DNA of 64,000 bases from Sulfitobacter donghicola DSW-25 = KCTC 12864 = JCM 14565 (lineage in GTDB: Bacteria > Pseudomonadota > Alphaproteobacteria > Rhodobacterales > Rhodobacteraceae), in NCBI RefSeq assembly GCF_000622405.1, contig NZ_JASF01000005.1, positions 186,001 through 250,000 of the forward strand. Reading direction: 5' to 3'. Shown piece after piece: positions 7,947 through 19,167 of this stretch. The number at the start of each line of letters is the position of its first letter. Position 1 is the first letter of the stretch. Both the position numbers and the translations under genes were made by a program. The notes below the pieces were generated by a model. It was not told where the DNA came from. It saw nothing but the letters and a program-made list of their open reading frames with translations, and made no database searches.

Positions 7947-9116
7947 ATGACCCTAGATGGTATCGGCCGCGTACAATCCCCCCGTGTCATTCGCATTGGC
8001 GCGGGCGTTGCGCAGGAAACAGCGGAAGTTCTGGCTCAGCTCGGGCTGTCACGCCCTTTGATTGTTACGGATAAGAATCTTGTGTCCTTGGGGCATGTGC
8101 AGACCGTCACGGATGTTTTGGATAAGGCAAATCTGAACTGGGCTGTCTTTGACGGCGTGATCGAAGACCCCACTGATACTTGCCTCGATGAAGGCATCGC
8201 CGCCTTTCGCAAAGATGATTTTGACTGCATCATTGGCTTGGGCGGTGGCAGCCCGATGGACACGGCCAAGGCGATCAGTTTTATGAGCGTCAACGAAGGG
8301 CATGTCAGGGAATACAAAGCCCCCTACCAGATCGACAAATGCGGCCCTCCGGTGATCCTGATCCCGACGACAGGCGGCACGGGGTCTGAACTCACCCGTT
8401 GGTGCGTGATTACAGATACAAAAGAAACCGAGAAATATAACCTTTCGGGCCTTGCCTGTGTGGCGACCGCGGCGCTGATCGATTGGACATTTACCACGAC
8501 AAAACCGTGGCGCATTACGGCAGACACAGCCGTAGACAGCTTGACCCACGCGATCGAGGCCTATGTGAGCCGCAAATCCTTTGCCTATACCGACGCCTTT
8601 GCGCTGGCCGCTATGCCCGCAATTGCAAACAACGTGAGGGCGGCCTGTGCTGATCCTGAAAATGGTCCGGCCCGTGAGGCCCTGATGCTGGCCGCCTCGC
8701 AGGCTGGCATGGCCTTTTCCAACGCCTCCGTTGCCCTTGTACATGGGATGAGCCGCCCGATTGGCGCGCATTTCCATGTGGCGCATGGGTTGTCCAATGC
8801 AATGCTGCTGCCCGAGATCACAAAATTCTCGGTCAGCGCCGCCGAGGATCGCTATGCGACCTGTGCACGGGTGATGGGCTGGGCAAGCGATGGGGACAGT
8901 GACGCACTGGCCGCTGGTAAGCTGGTCGAGAACCTGACGCAGCTGAATGCAGACCTAAAGGTCCCCTCCCCCCGTGATCTTGGCCACAAGGAAGATACAG
9001 CCAAGTTTGAGATCATGGCCGCGCAGGCCTTGGCCTCTGGCTCTCCGCAGAACAACCCGCGGGTGCCAAGGCAGGATGAGATCGTTCAGCTTTACCAGAA
9101 CATCTGGGCTGGTTAA
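7947..9116 (+). CDS. Iron-containing (group III) alcohol dehydrogenase
   Basis: Cytoplasmic NAD(P)-dependent dehydrogenase of the Fe-ADH superfamily, 389 aa. The nucleotide-binding GGGSPMDTAKA motif is near residue 97-107, and the metal-binding region comprises SLTHAIEAYVS and ALVHGMSRPIGAHFHVAHGLSNA, supplying the usual Asp/His ligands. Substrate cannot be read from sequence; relatives act on butanol, lactaldehyde, 1,3-propanediol or 4-hydroxybutyrate. AAGGA lies upstream of the ATG. It is a single-gene unit with its own palindromic operator and a bidirectional terminator behind it. Confidence 0.9.
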   Translation: MTLDGIGRVQSPRVIRIGAGVAQETAEVLAQLGLSRPLIVTDKNLVSLGHVQTVTDVLDKANLNWAVFDGVIEDPTDTCLDEGIAAFRKDDFDCIIGLGGGSPMDTAKAISFMSVNEGHVREYKAPYQIDKCGPPVILIPTTGGTGSELTRWCVITDTKETEKYNLSGLACVATAALIDWTFTTTKPWRITADTAVDSLTHAIEAYVSRKSFAYTDAFALAAMPAIANNVRAACADPENGPAREALMLAASQAGMAFSNASVALVHGMSRPIGAHFHVAHGLSNAMLLPEITKFSVSAAEDRYATCARVMGWASDGDSDALAAGKLVENLTQLNADLKVPSPRDLGHKEDTAKFEIMAAQALASGSPQNNPRVPRQDEIVQLYQNIWAG

Positions 9117-9120
9117 CGCC

Positions 9121-9155
9121 AAAGCCCCTCACCAGGCTTGCTGCTGAGGGGCTTT
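9121..9155. terminator. Bidirectional terminator between alcohol dehydrogenase and permease
   Basis: AAAGCCCCTCA and TGAGGGGCTTT form an 11-bp stem around a 13-base loop, with A/T runs on both outer sides of the stem itself. It lies between the converging genes ending at 9116 and 9178. Confidence 0.75.
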
Positions 9156-9177
9156 CACTAGAAATGCCTACGGGATT

Positions 9178-10224
9178 TCAGAGCGCCCAAATCTGGAACA
9201 AAACCCCGGCGATAAACGCCCCTGACAGCGACAGCGCGATATAAAGCGCAAACACCTGAGGGCGCGCCAAAGCCCAGACCGCCATCGCCGCAGGGATCGA
9301 CGTGACACCCCCTGCCACCAGAAATGCCATACCAGCACCCGGTGCCATGCCTTGATCAATCAGACCTGCAACCAGCGGCAGTGCAGCATAACCATTTAGA
9401 TAGGCGGGCACCCCGACAAAGGTCGCGATGATGATCGGCACGATGCCTTCCCCCCCCAAAGCCGAAGTCACGGTTTCGGCTGGAATCCACGCCAGCATCA
9501 GGCTTTCGATCAGGAAGGCCAGCGTCAGCCATTTAAGCAAAAAGATCGTGGTGCTCATGGCATCGCGGCCAAAACGGGCGCGCCTTTCCGAGTCTTTCCA
9601 AAAATCCCATACAACAGGCTTTGGCGCGGTGATTTTGGAACCACCACATCCGCCGTTACCGATCCCCTCTCTTAGCGGGTTATCAAACACGCCTCGGCGT
9701 CCGATCAAATGCACAAAGGTGCCGCCAAAGATACCCAGACCAAGGGCCGCCAGAGTTTTCGCAATCGCAAACTCAAAATCAAGAACCCCCGTGGTGAGGA
9801 AAAACATCGACGGATCCATGATCGGCGAAGCCAACCAAAAGGCCATGACAGCCGACAAAGGAACGCCCATCGCGAGTAGCGCCGCGATCAACGGAATTAC
9901 GCCGCAAGAGCAGAAAGGCGAAAGCCCCCCAGCCAAGGCGCCCAGTACAATCATCAAGGCAGGCGCCCCAACAAAAGCACGCGCAATCAAGTTATCAGCG
10001 CCTGTCGCGCCCGCCCAAGCAGCAAGCCCGATGGAAAGCAGCAAATACGGCGCCGTATGCAACACAGCGGCCAGCACAAAATTCGCGCTATCGATCGCTT
10101 GGGGGCGATCAAAAATCGCCAGCAGTAACAAGATCAAAACCGAAACCATCCAGATCCGGTGATCTTTCCAAAGGATTCGCAGAACCGAAAGCGTAGAGTG
10201 TTGGGGGTGGGTGACATCGCTCAT
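9178..10224 (-). CDS. ArsP/DUF318-type permease
   Basis: 348-aa integral membrane protein of the predicted permease family that includes ArsP (organoarsenical efflux) and SO_0444. About eight hydrophobic segments are visible in two repeats; the family hallmark GLSPFCSCGVIPLIAALLA occurs near residues 100-118, and the second repeat has VGVPAYLNGYAALPLVAG. A Cys/Gly-rich loop (GNGGCGGSK) sits near residue 195. It follows the ArsR gene on the same strand with a 42-base gap that contains a copy of the 17-mer found at the arsR promoter. The association suggests metal or metalloid efflux, but the substrate is not determined. Confidence 0.85.
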   Translation of the reverse strand: MSDVTHPQHSTLSVLRILWKDHRIWMVSVLILLLLAIFDRPQAIDSANFVLAAVLHTAPYLLLSIGLAAWAGATGADNLIARAFVGAPALMIVLGALAGGLSPFCSCGVIPLIAALLAMGVPLSAVMAFWLASPIMDPSMFFLTTGVLDFEFAIAKTLAALGLGIFGGTFVHLIGRRGVFDNPLREGIGNGGCGGSKITAPKPVVWDFWKDSERRARFGRDAMSTTIFLLKWLTLAFLIESLMLAWIPAETVTSALGGEGIVPIIIATFVGVPAYLNGYAALPLVAGLIDQGMAPGAGMAFLVAGGVTSIPAAMAVWALARPQVFALYIALSLSGAFIAGVLFQIWAL

Positions 10225-10236
10225 GTCTAAATATCC

Positions 10237-10253
10237 AGTTTTATAGTTATGTT
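10237..10253. promoter_or_regulatory. 17-mer repeat, copy 1 (upstream of the permease)
   Basis: AGTTTTATAGTTATGTT on the plus strand, exactly repeated in opposite orientation at 10592-10608. Together the copies flank arsR as an inverted pair. Likely binding sites for the ArsR-family protein encoded between them. Confidence 0.6.
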
Positions 10254-10266
10254 TGAGTTGAAAAGC

Positions 10267-10584
10267 TCATGCCGCGCCTTCTTTCATGATGGCAGTCACA
10301 CCAACGCAGCATTCTGACGATAGGAAGGTCAGCAATTCGTTCATTGCGGGGTAGTTCGTTCTGTTAGTGACTTCACGGCCCTGCTTTTCTTGCAAAACCA
10401 GCCCTGCGCCTACCAAGGTCGACAAGTGGTGGGCCAATGTTGAGGGCGCAAGATCAAGGTGTTCACCAATATCGCCAATCCGCATCCCGTCTTCCCCTGC
10501 TTTGACAAGCAGACGAAAAATAGACAGGCGAACATCATGTCCAAGGGCGGCAAGGGCGCGGGCGGTGGGGCTGGCTGTACTCAT
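10267..10584 (-). CDS. ArsR-family transcriptional regulator
   Basis: Small winged-helix repressor, 105 aa from the ATG at 10584 (MSTASPTARALAALG). A longer in-frame start at 10779 would read through the promoter-like AT-rich region and overlap the divergent gene, so I reject it. The helix-turn-helix is DIGEHLDLAPSTLAHHLSTL, preceded by DVRLSIFRLLVKAG. Paired cysteines near the C-terminus (SSECCVG) could bind a metalloid or other thiophilic ligand. It precedes the ArsP-type permease, and a 17-mer occurs both at its promoter and before the permease, supporting autoregulation and control of the permease. Confidence 0.88.
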   Translation of the reverse strand: MSTASPTARALAALGHDVRLSIFRLLVKAGEDGMRIGDIGEHLDLAPSTLAHHLSTLVGAGLVLQEKQGREVTNRTNYPAMNELLTFLSSECCVGVTAIMKEGAA

Positions 10585-10591
10585 GCCACCC

Positions 10592-10608
10592 AACATAACT
10601 ATAAAACT
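10592..10608. promoter_or_regulatory. 17-mer repeat, copy 2 (arsR promoter)
   Basis: AACATAACTATAAAACT, the exact reverse complement of the copy at 10237-10253. It lies 8 bases before the arsR start, next to the palindrome AAAACTAGTTTT (10603-10614), so it probably overlaps the arsR promoter. Confidence 0.6.
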
Positions 10609-10765
10609 AGTTTTGTAAAGGTGTTTCGAAAAATGCAGCCCCACCCTGCCCCAAATTTCATCTTGAGGCGCCGCAAAAGCATTTTGCCCCTGCGTAACCA
10701 GCCGCTTAATATGGACTTTGTCACATCTGCCACGTAGCGCGAATGAAATCACAGTCGAGACAGCC

Positions 10766-11404
10766 ATGACCGAACCCAATTACCCCAGCCCCATCCGCGC
10801 CCATCGACGCGCAGATATAGCCGTTCACCTTGCCGGACTATTCCTGACTTTGACTGCGGGCGCGGCCTTGCTGTTCAAAGCCTTTGCAGCGCTGAGCGGC
10901 GGTTTGATCGTGGCGGCGGTCATCTATGTGCTTTGTCTGCTGATCTCTAACATTGCGTCTTCTGCCTATCACTTTTCGCCGTTTCACGCCAAACGGCTGC
11001 TGCTGCGCCGCATCGACCACGCGGCGATCTATCCTAGCATCACGGGCACCTTCACCCCCTTCTTTGTGCAGGCGGGAACGCCGTGGACGTTGTTTTTACT
11101 GTGCTTGTGTTGGGCGCTGACCGTGCTGGCAATCTGGAATAAAATCACCAATGCCACCGTGAAATCAAAATGGTCCACCGCGTCCTACCTAGGATTGGGC
11201 GCCCTTGGCCTGATGGCCCTGCCCGACCTTACCCAAGTGCCTTTAGCCACCCTGTGGTGCATCATTGCAGGTGCCGCAAGCTATGTGATTGGCACCGTGT
11301 TTTATGCGCAAAAGACCATGCCATACCGTTATTCCATCTGGCATATTTTTGTAAATATCGGCGGCATCCTAATGTTTGCAGGTATCTGGATGGCCCTATT
11401 CTAA
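10766..11404 (+). CDS. Hemolysin III / PAQR-family membrane protein
   Basis: 212-aa integral membrane protein, about seven transmembrane segments, HlyIII/YqfA (PAQR) family. I use the ATG at 10766 (MTEPNYPSPI), since an upstream in-frame start lacks support. Family residues are present: SSAYHF in segment 2, RRIDHAAIY in segment 3, and YSIWHIFVNIGG in the last segment, giving the Ser/His/Asp/His metal site typical of PAQR proteins. Despite the name, bacterial members have no proven haemolysin role. It is divergent from arsR and followed by a strong terminator shared with katG. Confidence 0.87.
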   Translation: MTEPNYPSPIRAHRRADIAVHLAGLFLTLTAGAALLFKAFAALSGGLIVAAVIYVLCLLISNIASSAYHFSPFHAKRLLLRRIDHAAIYPSITGTFTPFFVQAGTPWTLFLLCLCWALTVLAIWNKITNATVKSKWSTASYLGLGALGLMALPDLTQVPLATLWCIIAGAASYVIGTVFYAQKTMPYRYSIWHIFVNIGGILMFAGIWMALF

Positions 11405-11434
11405 GGGTTCTTCCCAATGGCAGCCCCACAAAAA

Positions 11435-11472
11435 AGGCGCCCTCGCAATCTGCGAAGGCGCCTCTTTCTTTA
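11435..11472. terminator. Bidirectional terminator between hemolysin III-like gene and katG
   Basis: AGGCGCC-c-TCGC ... GCGA-a-GGCGCCT makes a stem of 11 pairs with one mismatch, preceded by A7 and followed by CTTTCTTT. It serves the plus gene ending at 11404 and the minus gene ending at 11501. Confidence 0.8.
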
Positions 11473-11500
11473 TGAAGTGCAGCCTAGGTTAGGCAGAGGC

Positions 11501-13815
<2,315 letters not shown>

Positions 13816-14730
13816 ATGATAAACTTTACCCTAAAACAGCTCAGATATTTCGAGGCCGTCGCCCTGCAAGGCCATTTTGGCCGCGCGGCGGATACTTGTT
13901 CTATTTCGCAACCCGCCCTGTCGGCGCAAATCGCGGCCCTAGAGGCCGCCCTTGGCCTGCAACTGTTTGAACGCAATGCGCGGCACGTACAGCTCACCCC
14001 CTTTGGGGAAGAATTCGAAGTCCGCGCGCGTGAGATTTTGCGGAATGCGGAATCGTTATCGGAAATGGCGCGCGGTGCCCTTAGCAATGCGCTCTCGCGG
14101 TTGCGCATCGGGGTCATTCCAACCATTGCGCCCTATCTGCTGCCCTCTGTGATCGGCCACATCACCGCCGCCCACCCCGAGATTGATTTGCTGGTTCGTG
14201 AAACGATGACCCACAAACTGATCGAAGAGCTGGGCGCAGGAAAGCTGGACTGCGCCATCGTTGCCCTGCCTGTCTCTGAGCCCTCTCTCACCGAGGTGGC
14301 CCTGTTTGACGAAGAGATGGTGCTGGTTCGCCCCGCCCATGATGCGGATCGCCCCGTGCCAGATATGGACACGCTCAGCCAGATGAAGCTGCTGTTGCTC
14401 GAAGAGGGTCATTGTTTTCGCGATCAGGCTCTGTCGTTTTGCTCGATGCGCAATAGCCTGCCGCGTGAAGGGTTGGACGGGTCATCATTGACGACATTGG
14501 TGCAGATGGTTGGCGCGGGGATAGGTGTGACGCTTATTCCCGAGATGGCCGTTCCGGTTGAAACGCGCTCAGCCAATGTAGCGGTTGCCAATATGGGTGC
14601 CCCCCATCCAAAACGAACTGTCGGCATGGTTTGGCGCAGCACCTCAGGCTTGGCCAGCCAGCTAGAGGAAATTGCGACGCTGGTCCGCGCCGCCGCAGCA
14701 ACACATCCAGCGTTCAAAGCCCGTCCCTGA
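13816..14730 (+). CDS. oxyR: Hydrogen peroxide-sensing LysR regulator OxyR
   Basis: Redox-sensing activator of peroxide defence, 304 aa from the ATG at 13816; a TTG two codons earlier is less likely. The N-terminal LysR helix-turn-helix is visible (LQGHFGRAADTCSISQPALS). The decisive feature is the pair of redox cysteines C200 and C209 in GHCFRDQALSFC, matching C199/C208 of the E. coli protein, which form the regulatory disulfide. It is divergent from katG, its expected main target. Confidence 0.96.
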   Translation: MINFTLKQLRYFEAVALQGHFGRAADTCSISQPALSAQIAALEAALGLQLFERNARHVQLTPFGEEFEVRAREILRNAESLSEMARGALSNALSRLRIGVIPTIAPYLLPSVIGHITAAHPEIDLLVRETMTHKLIEELGAGKLDCAIVALPVSEPSLTEVALFDEEMVLVRPAHDADRPVPDMDTLSQMKLLLLEEGHCFRDQALSFCSMRNSLPREGLDGSSLTTLVQMVGAGIGVTLIPEMAVPVETRSANVAVANMGAPHPKRTVGMVWRSTSGLASQLEEIATLVRAAAATHPAFKARP

Positions 14731-14764
14731 AACACGCGCGGCTTCGGAATGGAGCCGCAAACAG

Positions 14765-14798
14765 AAAAAAGGCGCCGCGTTTTTCACAACGCGACGCC
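14765..14798 (-). terminator. Terminator of the acyl-CoA ligase gene
   Basis: GGCG-c-CGCGTT ... AACGCG-a-CGCC stem; reading the minus strand it is followed by TTTTTTCTG, a classic U tract. The ligase gene ends 25 bases earlier at 14823. Confidence 0.8.
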
Positions 14799-14822
14799 CC
14801 GATCATTTCATGCGCTCACCGC

Positions 14823-16436
14823 TTAGGCGCCGAGCAGCACTTTTCCATGGGCCTCGCGCAGCTTGTTCTTTTGGACTTTGCCCGTAGATCCGATTGGCAA
14901 TTCCTCAACAAAAATCACACGGTCAGGGATCTGCCAACTTTCGACCTTGCCTTTATAAAAGGCCAGCAGGTCTTCTTCGCTCACCTCACCGGATTTGATG
15001 GCCACCAAAACGGGGCGTTCATCCCATTTCTCATGCAAGGCGGCAATGGCCGCCGCATTCGCGATGGCGGGGTGCGAAATGGCGATATTTTCCAACGTCA
15101 CCGTAGAAATCCACTCTCCACCGGATTTAATGATATCCTTGGAGCGGTCGCGGATCACCATGAACCCTTCTTCGTCAATGGTGGCCACATCGCCCGTGTC
15201 AAACCAACCATCCGCCGTAAGCGCCGATGCATCCTTGCCAAAGTAGGTGTCCACAATCCAAGGACCGCGAATTTGCAGATCGCCCTGCGTCTCTCCATCG
15301 TGGGGCAACTCGTTGCCGTTTTCATCAAGGACGCGCAGATCAACGCCGTAAGGCGGGCGCCCCTGCCCCAGACGGATTTCCGCCTGCTCTTTGGCGGATA
15401 GTTTGGTGTGGCGCTGCAAAAGCTGGTTCAACGACCCCAGTGGCGAGGTTTCCGTCATGCCCCATGCGTGGATCAGGTCCACGCCATATTCGGCAAACTT
15501 CGGGATCATCGACGGAGGCAAGGCCGAGCCCCCAACAACCGTGCGCTTCAGGCTGGGCATTTTTGAACCGGTTTCCTCCAACGCGGCCAACAGCCCCATC
15601 CAGATTGTCGGCACGCCCAGCGCCAAAGTGGTCTCCGAGCTGTCGATCAGGTTCACAAGGCTGGTACCGTCAAGGTTTGGCCCTGGTAGCACCAGTTTAC
15701 ACCCCGTTGCCGCCGCCACATAGGGCACGCCCCATGCGTTTACGTGGAACATGGGCACAACGGGCAAAACCGTATCCATCGCTGAAATTGCCAAACCGTC
15801 TGGCTGGTTCCCCGCGATTGAGTGCAAAACTGTAGAGCGGTGGGAATATAGCACGCCTTTGGGATCGCCTGTGGTGCCAGAGGTATAGCACAGGCTAGAG
15901 GCGGCGTTTTCGTCGATCTCGGGCCATGGCTCGGACGCGTCACCAGTCTCTAGCAACTCGTCAAAGAACAACAGCCCTGGAACCGCTTTGGCGGCGGCCT
16001 CGTCGCGCGGGCCTAACATAACGATGTGTTTTGTGTGCTTTAGCGCTGGTGCCAACTGACCAGCAGCCGGAACAAAGGTTCCGTCGATAAACAACACCTG
16101 ATCTTCGGCGTGGTTGATCACATAGACCATCTGCTCGGGGCCCATGCGGGGGTTAATCGTGTGGCAAACAAAACCGCCGCCCGCGACACCAAAGTAAATT
16201 TCCAGATGGCGGCGGTTGTTCCATGCGATTGTGCCACAACGCGCGCCCTCGGAAAGGCCCAGTTTACGCAATGCAGAGGCCAGACGATGCGCGTTGGCGC
16301 CAACTTGGCCCCATGTGGTGTTTTCAATGCCACCCGCCGTTTCAACCGAAACAATCTCGCCTTTGGTATGAAACCGCGCCGCGTGGTCGATCAAGCTGCC
16401 GACCGTTAGCGGCATATGCATCATTTGTCCGAGCAT
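14823..16436 (-). CDS. AMP-forming acyl-CoA ligase, DmdB-like (3-methylmercaptopropionyl-CoA ligase candidate)
   Basis: Adenylate-forming ligase of 537 aa. The ATG at 16436 ([10 protein letters not shown]) follows AGGAGA and matches family N-termini, so I prefer it to the in-frame start at 16469. The adenylation core [19 protein letters not shown] is near residue 180, [11 protein letters not shown] near 325, [16 protein letters not shown] near 410, and the C-terminal Lys in [10 protein letters not shown]. Overall it closely resembles medium/long-chain ligases of the DmdB type, which activate 3-methylmercaptopropionate in DMSP demethylation. Other dmd genes are not adjacent, and the same family also acts on fatty acids, so the substrate is uncertain. 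It ends at a strong terminator and converges on oxyR. Confidence 0.88.
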   Translation of the reverse strand: MLGQMMHMPLTVGSLIDHAARFHTKGEIVSVETAGGIENTTWGQVGANAHRLASALRKLGLSEGARCGTIAWNNRRHLEIYFGVAGGGFVCHTINPRMGPEQMVYVINHAEDQVLFIDGTFVPAAGQLAPALKHTKHIVMLGPRDEAAAKAVPGLLFFDELLETGDASEPWPEIDENAASSLCYTSGTTGDPKGVLYSHRSTVLHSIAGNQPDGLAISAMDTVLPVVPMFHVNAWGVPYVAAATGCKLVLPGPNLDGTSLVNLIDSSETTLALGVPTIWMGLLAALEETGSKMPSLKRTVVGGSALPPSMIPKFAEYGVDLIHAWGMTETSPLGSLNQLLQRHTKLSAKEQAEIRLGQGRPPYGVDLRVLDENGNELPHDGETQGDLQIRGPWIVDTYFGKDASALTADGWFDTGDVATIDEEGFMVIRDRSKDIIKSGGEWISTVTLENIAISHPAIANAAAIAALHEKWDERPVLVAIKSGEVSEEDLLAFYKGKVESWQIPDRVIFVEELPIGSTGKVQKNKLREAHGKVLLGA

Positions 16437-16992
16437 TCTATTTTCTCCTAAAGTGTCTTCAGTGTCCAAGCAGGTGTTGGGGAAACCCTATCTGCCTTGA
16501 TTAAATTTACTGCGCGTTCCGCGATTATCATCGGGGGCGCTATATTATTCCCATGCGTGGCGGCTGGCAGCCCTGCGCCATCACCCCTGCGCATTTGGCA
16601 TGGGTGCCAAGGGATTTACCGATAGAAATCTGGCACTGCCTTTGCTGTTGTTTCGCATCTCCCGCTTCTGACAAACTGGCAGAGGTTCCATCCAGTTTGC
16701 CATTCGCGCAGCGGCTGTCGCGCCACCAAAGCTGCTACCGACGATTACACAGTCATGCGCCATAAATCCTCCCGTAAAAGGCCATTCCCCGCACCGGTCA
16801 TTGGAATAAGCCAAAGATCACAGGCGCTGTCCATCTGTATGTGGAAAACTGCGCCTTGGTCACGTAGCGTCACTTTGAACGCCGCCGCCTCTCAGCGCCT
16901 TTTAATAAACTTCACAACTATTTGTGCGATTGAGCTTGGACAATCCCCCTTTCGCCAAGATATCACATTCCTTGAATACATCCCTATAACGT
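16437..16992. other. 556-base region without an intact gene
   Basis: Lies between the acyl-CoA ligase start and the selD fusion start. The only coding-like trace is a flavoprotein-like fragment at 16581-16763 on the minus strand. The part from about 16770 to 16990 is AT-richer near its right end and should contain the selD promoter; TATAAC occurs at 16985-16990. No tRNA, repeat or terminator is evident. Confidence 0.6.
16581..16763 (-). pseudogene. Possible remnant of an FAD-dependent oxidoreductase (N-terminal fragment)
   Basis: From the ATG at 16763 the minus strand encodes MAHDCVIVGSSFGGATAAAR, which looks like the first beta-strand, glycine turn and helix of a Rossmann FAD-binding domain (as in GMC-type oxidoreductases). 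After about residue 22 the sequence stops resembling such proteins and ends after 60 codons. Switching to the next frame gives a second open stretch to about 16550, which I cannot identify. A decayed or truncated gene is the simplest reading; a chance resemblance over 20 residues is possible. Confidence 0.35.
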
Positions 16993-19167
16993 ATGAGCGC
17001 CCCGATGCATAACACCACCACATTCACACGCGACCTTGTGTTTATCGGAGGGGGGCATGCCCATGCTCTGGTCTTGCGCAAGTGGGGTATGAACCCGCTA
17101 CCCGGTGCCCGGCTAACGGTGATCAATCCAGGGCCAACAGCGCCCTATACCGGGATGCTGCCGGGTCATATTGCGGGGCATTATGACCGCGACACGCTGG
17201 AAATTGATCTGGTCCGTCTTGCCCGTTTTGCAGGGGCACGGCTGATCCTTAGCCATGCCACCGGTATTGATCGCGTTGCCAAAACTGTTTCTGTCGAAGG
17301 GCGCGCGCCGCTCTCCTATGATGTTGCCTCTATTGATATCGGCATCACGGCCCGCATGGATATCGACGGGTTTGCGCAAAACGCGGTCGGTGCGAAACCT
17401 TTGGACATTTATGCACGCGAATGGCGTGATTTTCTGGCGGCGGTTCAATCGGGGCAAAAAGAACCAAGCGTTGCGGTGATTGGCGGTGGCGTAGCTGGAT
17501 GCGAATTGGCCATGGCCATGGCATTTTCCCTGCGCCAATCCGGCGCAAAGCCCCAAGTTACCGTGATCGAATCCGGCCCTGAAATATCAGGTGTCGGCGC
17601 CCCTGCCCGTGCAAAACTGGCCGCCAGTATGATCGATATGGGGATTACGTTTTTACCCCATGCACAGATCGAACGCATTGCGGCTGGCTCAGTCGTGATA
17701 AAGGATCAGCCTGCGGTTCAAGCGGCCCTTTGTGTTGGAGCGGCTGGTGCCTTCCCCCACCCATGGGTGGCGACAACCGATTTGCCCTTAGCCGAGGGGT
17801 TCATCGTGGTTGATCCTGATCTGCGCGTGAAAGGGGATGAGACCCTGTTTGCTGTCGGTGACTGCGCCCATATGCCTTTTGCTCCCCGCCCAAAGGCGGG
17901 TGTTTTTGCCGTTCGTGCAGCCCCAGTGCTGCATCACAACATGCGGGCAGTTCTCACCAATGGGCCGCTAAAACCATTCAAACCTCAATCTTCGTATCTC
18001 AAGCTGATTTCGCTGGGTGGCAAATCTGCGATGGCCGAGAAATACGGCTTTGCCCCTGCTGGCCCTTTGCTGTGGAAATGGAAAGACAAGATCGATCGCA
18101 GCTTTATGAACCAGCTCGATGAACTTCCCCTAATGGCTCAGCAGCTTCCCCCGTCTGAACGGGCCCTTGGCGCGGATGAGGCCCCCTCCCTTCCTCTTTG
18201 TGGAGGGTGCGGCGCAAAGGTTGGTAGTGAGGCGCTAAAGCAGGCGCTATCCGCGTTACCGCAGGCCCATGCGCCCGAGATTGTAACAGGAGCCGGTGAT
18301 GACGCTGCCGTTATACGCCAATCAGGGGGTGGGTTTCAGGTAATCAGCGTGGATCACCTGCGCGCCTTTATCCTAGACCCTGTGCAAATGGCCCGTATTG
18401 CTGCGGTCCATGCGCTGGGGGATATCTGGGCTATGGGCGCGGCACCTCAGACGGCCCTCTCTAGCATCATCCTGCCGCGCATGTCGGCCGCCCTTCAGGA
18501 ACGCACACTCAAGGAAATCAATGCGGCAGCGGGAGAAATTTTCGCCCAAGCAGGCGCAAGTATTGTGGGGGGGCACACCACAATGGGGGCCGAAATGACG
18601 ATTGGTTTTACGCTCACAGGTACAAAAGCGGAAATGCCCCTTACCGTTGCAACCGCGCAAGACGGGGATGTTCTGGTTCTGACGCGCCCTATCGGCTCTG
18701 GCGTGATCCTTGCCGCCCATATGGCTGGCGCTGCCCCTGCTGCCACCGTGACAAAGGCCCTCGCCCAGATGGAACAGCCCCAGATCATCGCGGCAAAGGC
18801 GCTACAGCATGCCAACGCAATGACGGACACCACGGGTTTTGGTCTGGCAGGTCATGTGCAGGAAATCTGTAAGGCCTCGGGCCTTCAGGCCGAGTTGTGG
18901 CACAAGGAAATCCCGTTTTATGACGGCGCTCAGGCCTTGTCCCAAGCGGGCTTTCAATCATCCCTGCTCAGCGCGAATATTGCAGCGGCGCCAACCAGCG
19001 GCATTTCTGATCCCTTGCTGCATGATCCACAAACCGCTGGTGGATTGCTGGCCGCCTTGCCCAAAGCCGCCGCCGAACAGGCCATTTCCGAGATGGCCAA
19101 GCAAGGCCAAGAAGCCGTTATCATTGGCCAGCTCACCCGTGGGGAGGCTGCGATCAAAGTCAGCTAA
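16993..19167 (+). CDS. selD: Selenide, water dikinase SelD with N-terminal FAD/NAD(P) oxidoreductase domain
   Basis: Makes selenophosphate from selenide and ATP, the activated selenium donor. The 724-aa protein is a fusion: residues about 1-380 form an NDH-2-like pyridine-nucleotide disulfide reductase fold (FIGGGHAHALVL near 15, VAVIGGGVAGCELA near 163, FAVGDCAHMPF near 290); residues about 400-724 form SelD. The SelD active-site pair is Cys406 and Lys409 (GGCGAKVG), corresponding to Cys17/Lys20 of the E. coli enzyme. GAGDDAAV and GGHTTMGAE are nucleotide-binding motifs. The flavin domain probably reduces a selenium species for the kinase. An alternative start is the ATG at 17005. The 3' end overlaps selU tail-to-tail by 8 bases. 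Confidence 0.93.
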   Translation: MSAPMHNTTTFTRDLVFIGGGHAHALVLRKWGMNPLPGARLTVINPGPTAPYTGMLPGHIAGHYDRDTLEIDLVRLARFAGARLILSHATGIDRVAKTVSVEGRAPLSYDVASIDIGITARMDIDGFAQNAVGAKPLDIYAREWRDFLAAVQSGQKEPSVAVIGGGVAGCELAMAMAFSLRQSGAKPQVTVIESGPEISGVGAPARAKLAASMIDMGITFLPHAQIERIAAGSVVIKDQPAVQAALCVGAAGAFPHPWVATTDLPLAEGFIVVDPDLRVKGDETLFAVGDCAHMPFAPRPKAGVFAVRAAPVLHHNMRAVLTNGPLKPFKPQSSYLKLISLGGKSAMAEKYGFAPAGPLLWKWKDKIDRSFMNQLDELPLMAQQLPPSERALGADEAPSLPLCGGCGAKVGSEALKQALSALPQAHAPEIVTGAGDDAAVIRQSGGGFQVISVDHLRAFILDPVQMARIAAVHALGDIWAMGAAPQTALSSIILPRMSAALQERTLKEINAAAGEIFAQAGASIVGGHTTMGAEMTIGFTLTGTKAEMPLTVATAQDGDVLVLTRPIGSGVILAAHMAGAAPAATVTKALAQMEQPQIIAAKALQHANAMTDTTGFGLAGHVQEICKASGLQAELWHKEIPFYDGAQALSQAGFQSSLLSANIAAAPTSGISDPLLHDPQTAGGLLAALPKAAAEQAISEMAKQGQEAVIIGQLTRGEAAIKVS

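Noticed and set aside
9428-10162. 244-codon plus-strand frame opposite the ArsP-type permease
   Set aside because: Ala/Ser/Pro/Lys-rich shadow of a membrane-protein gene; no start signal.
10585-10779. Longer start for the ArsR regulator
   Set aside because: The extension covers the promoter-like region with the 17-mer and overlaps the divergent hemolysin III-like gene; the added residues resemble nothing in the family.
14738-14758. Hairpin GCGGCT/AGCCGC just after oxyR as its terminator
   Set aside because: No T tract follows on the plus strand; the neighbouring hairpin at 14765-14798 is a terminator, but for the minus-strand ligase gene.
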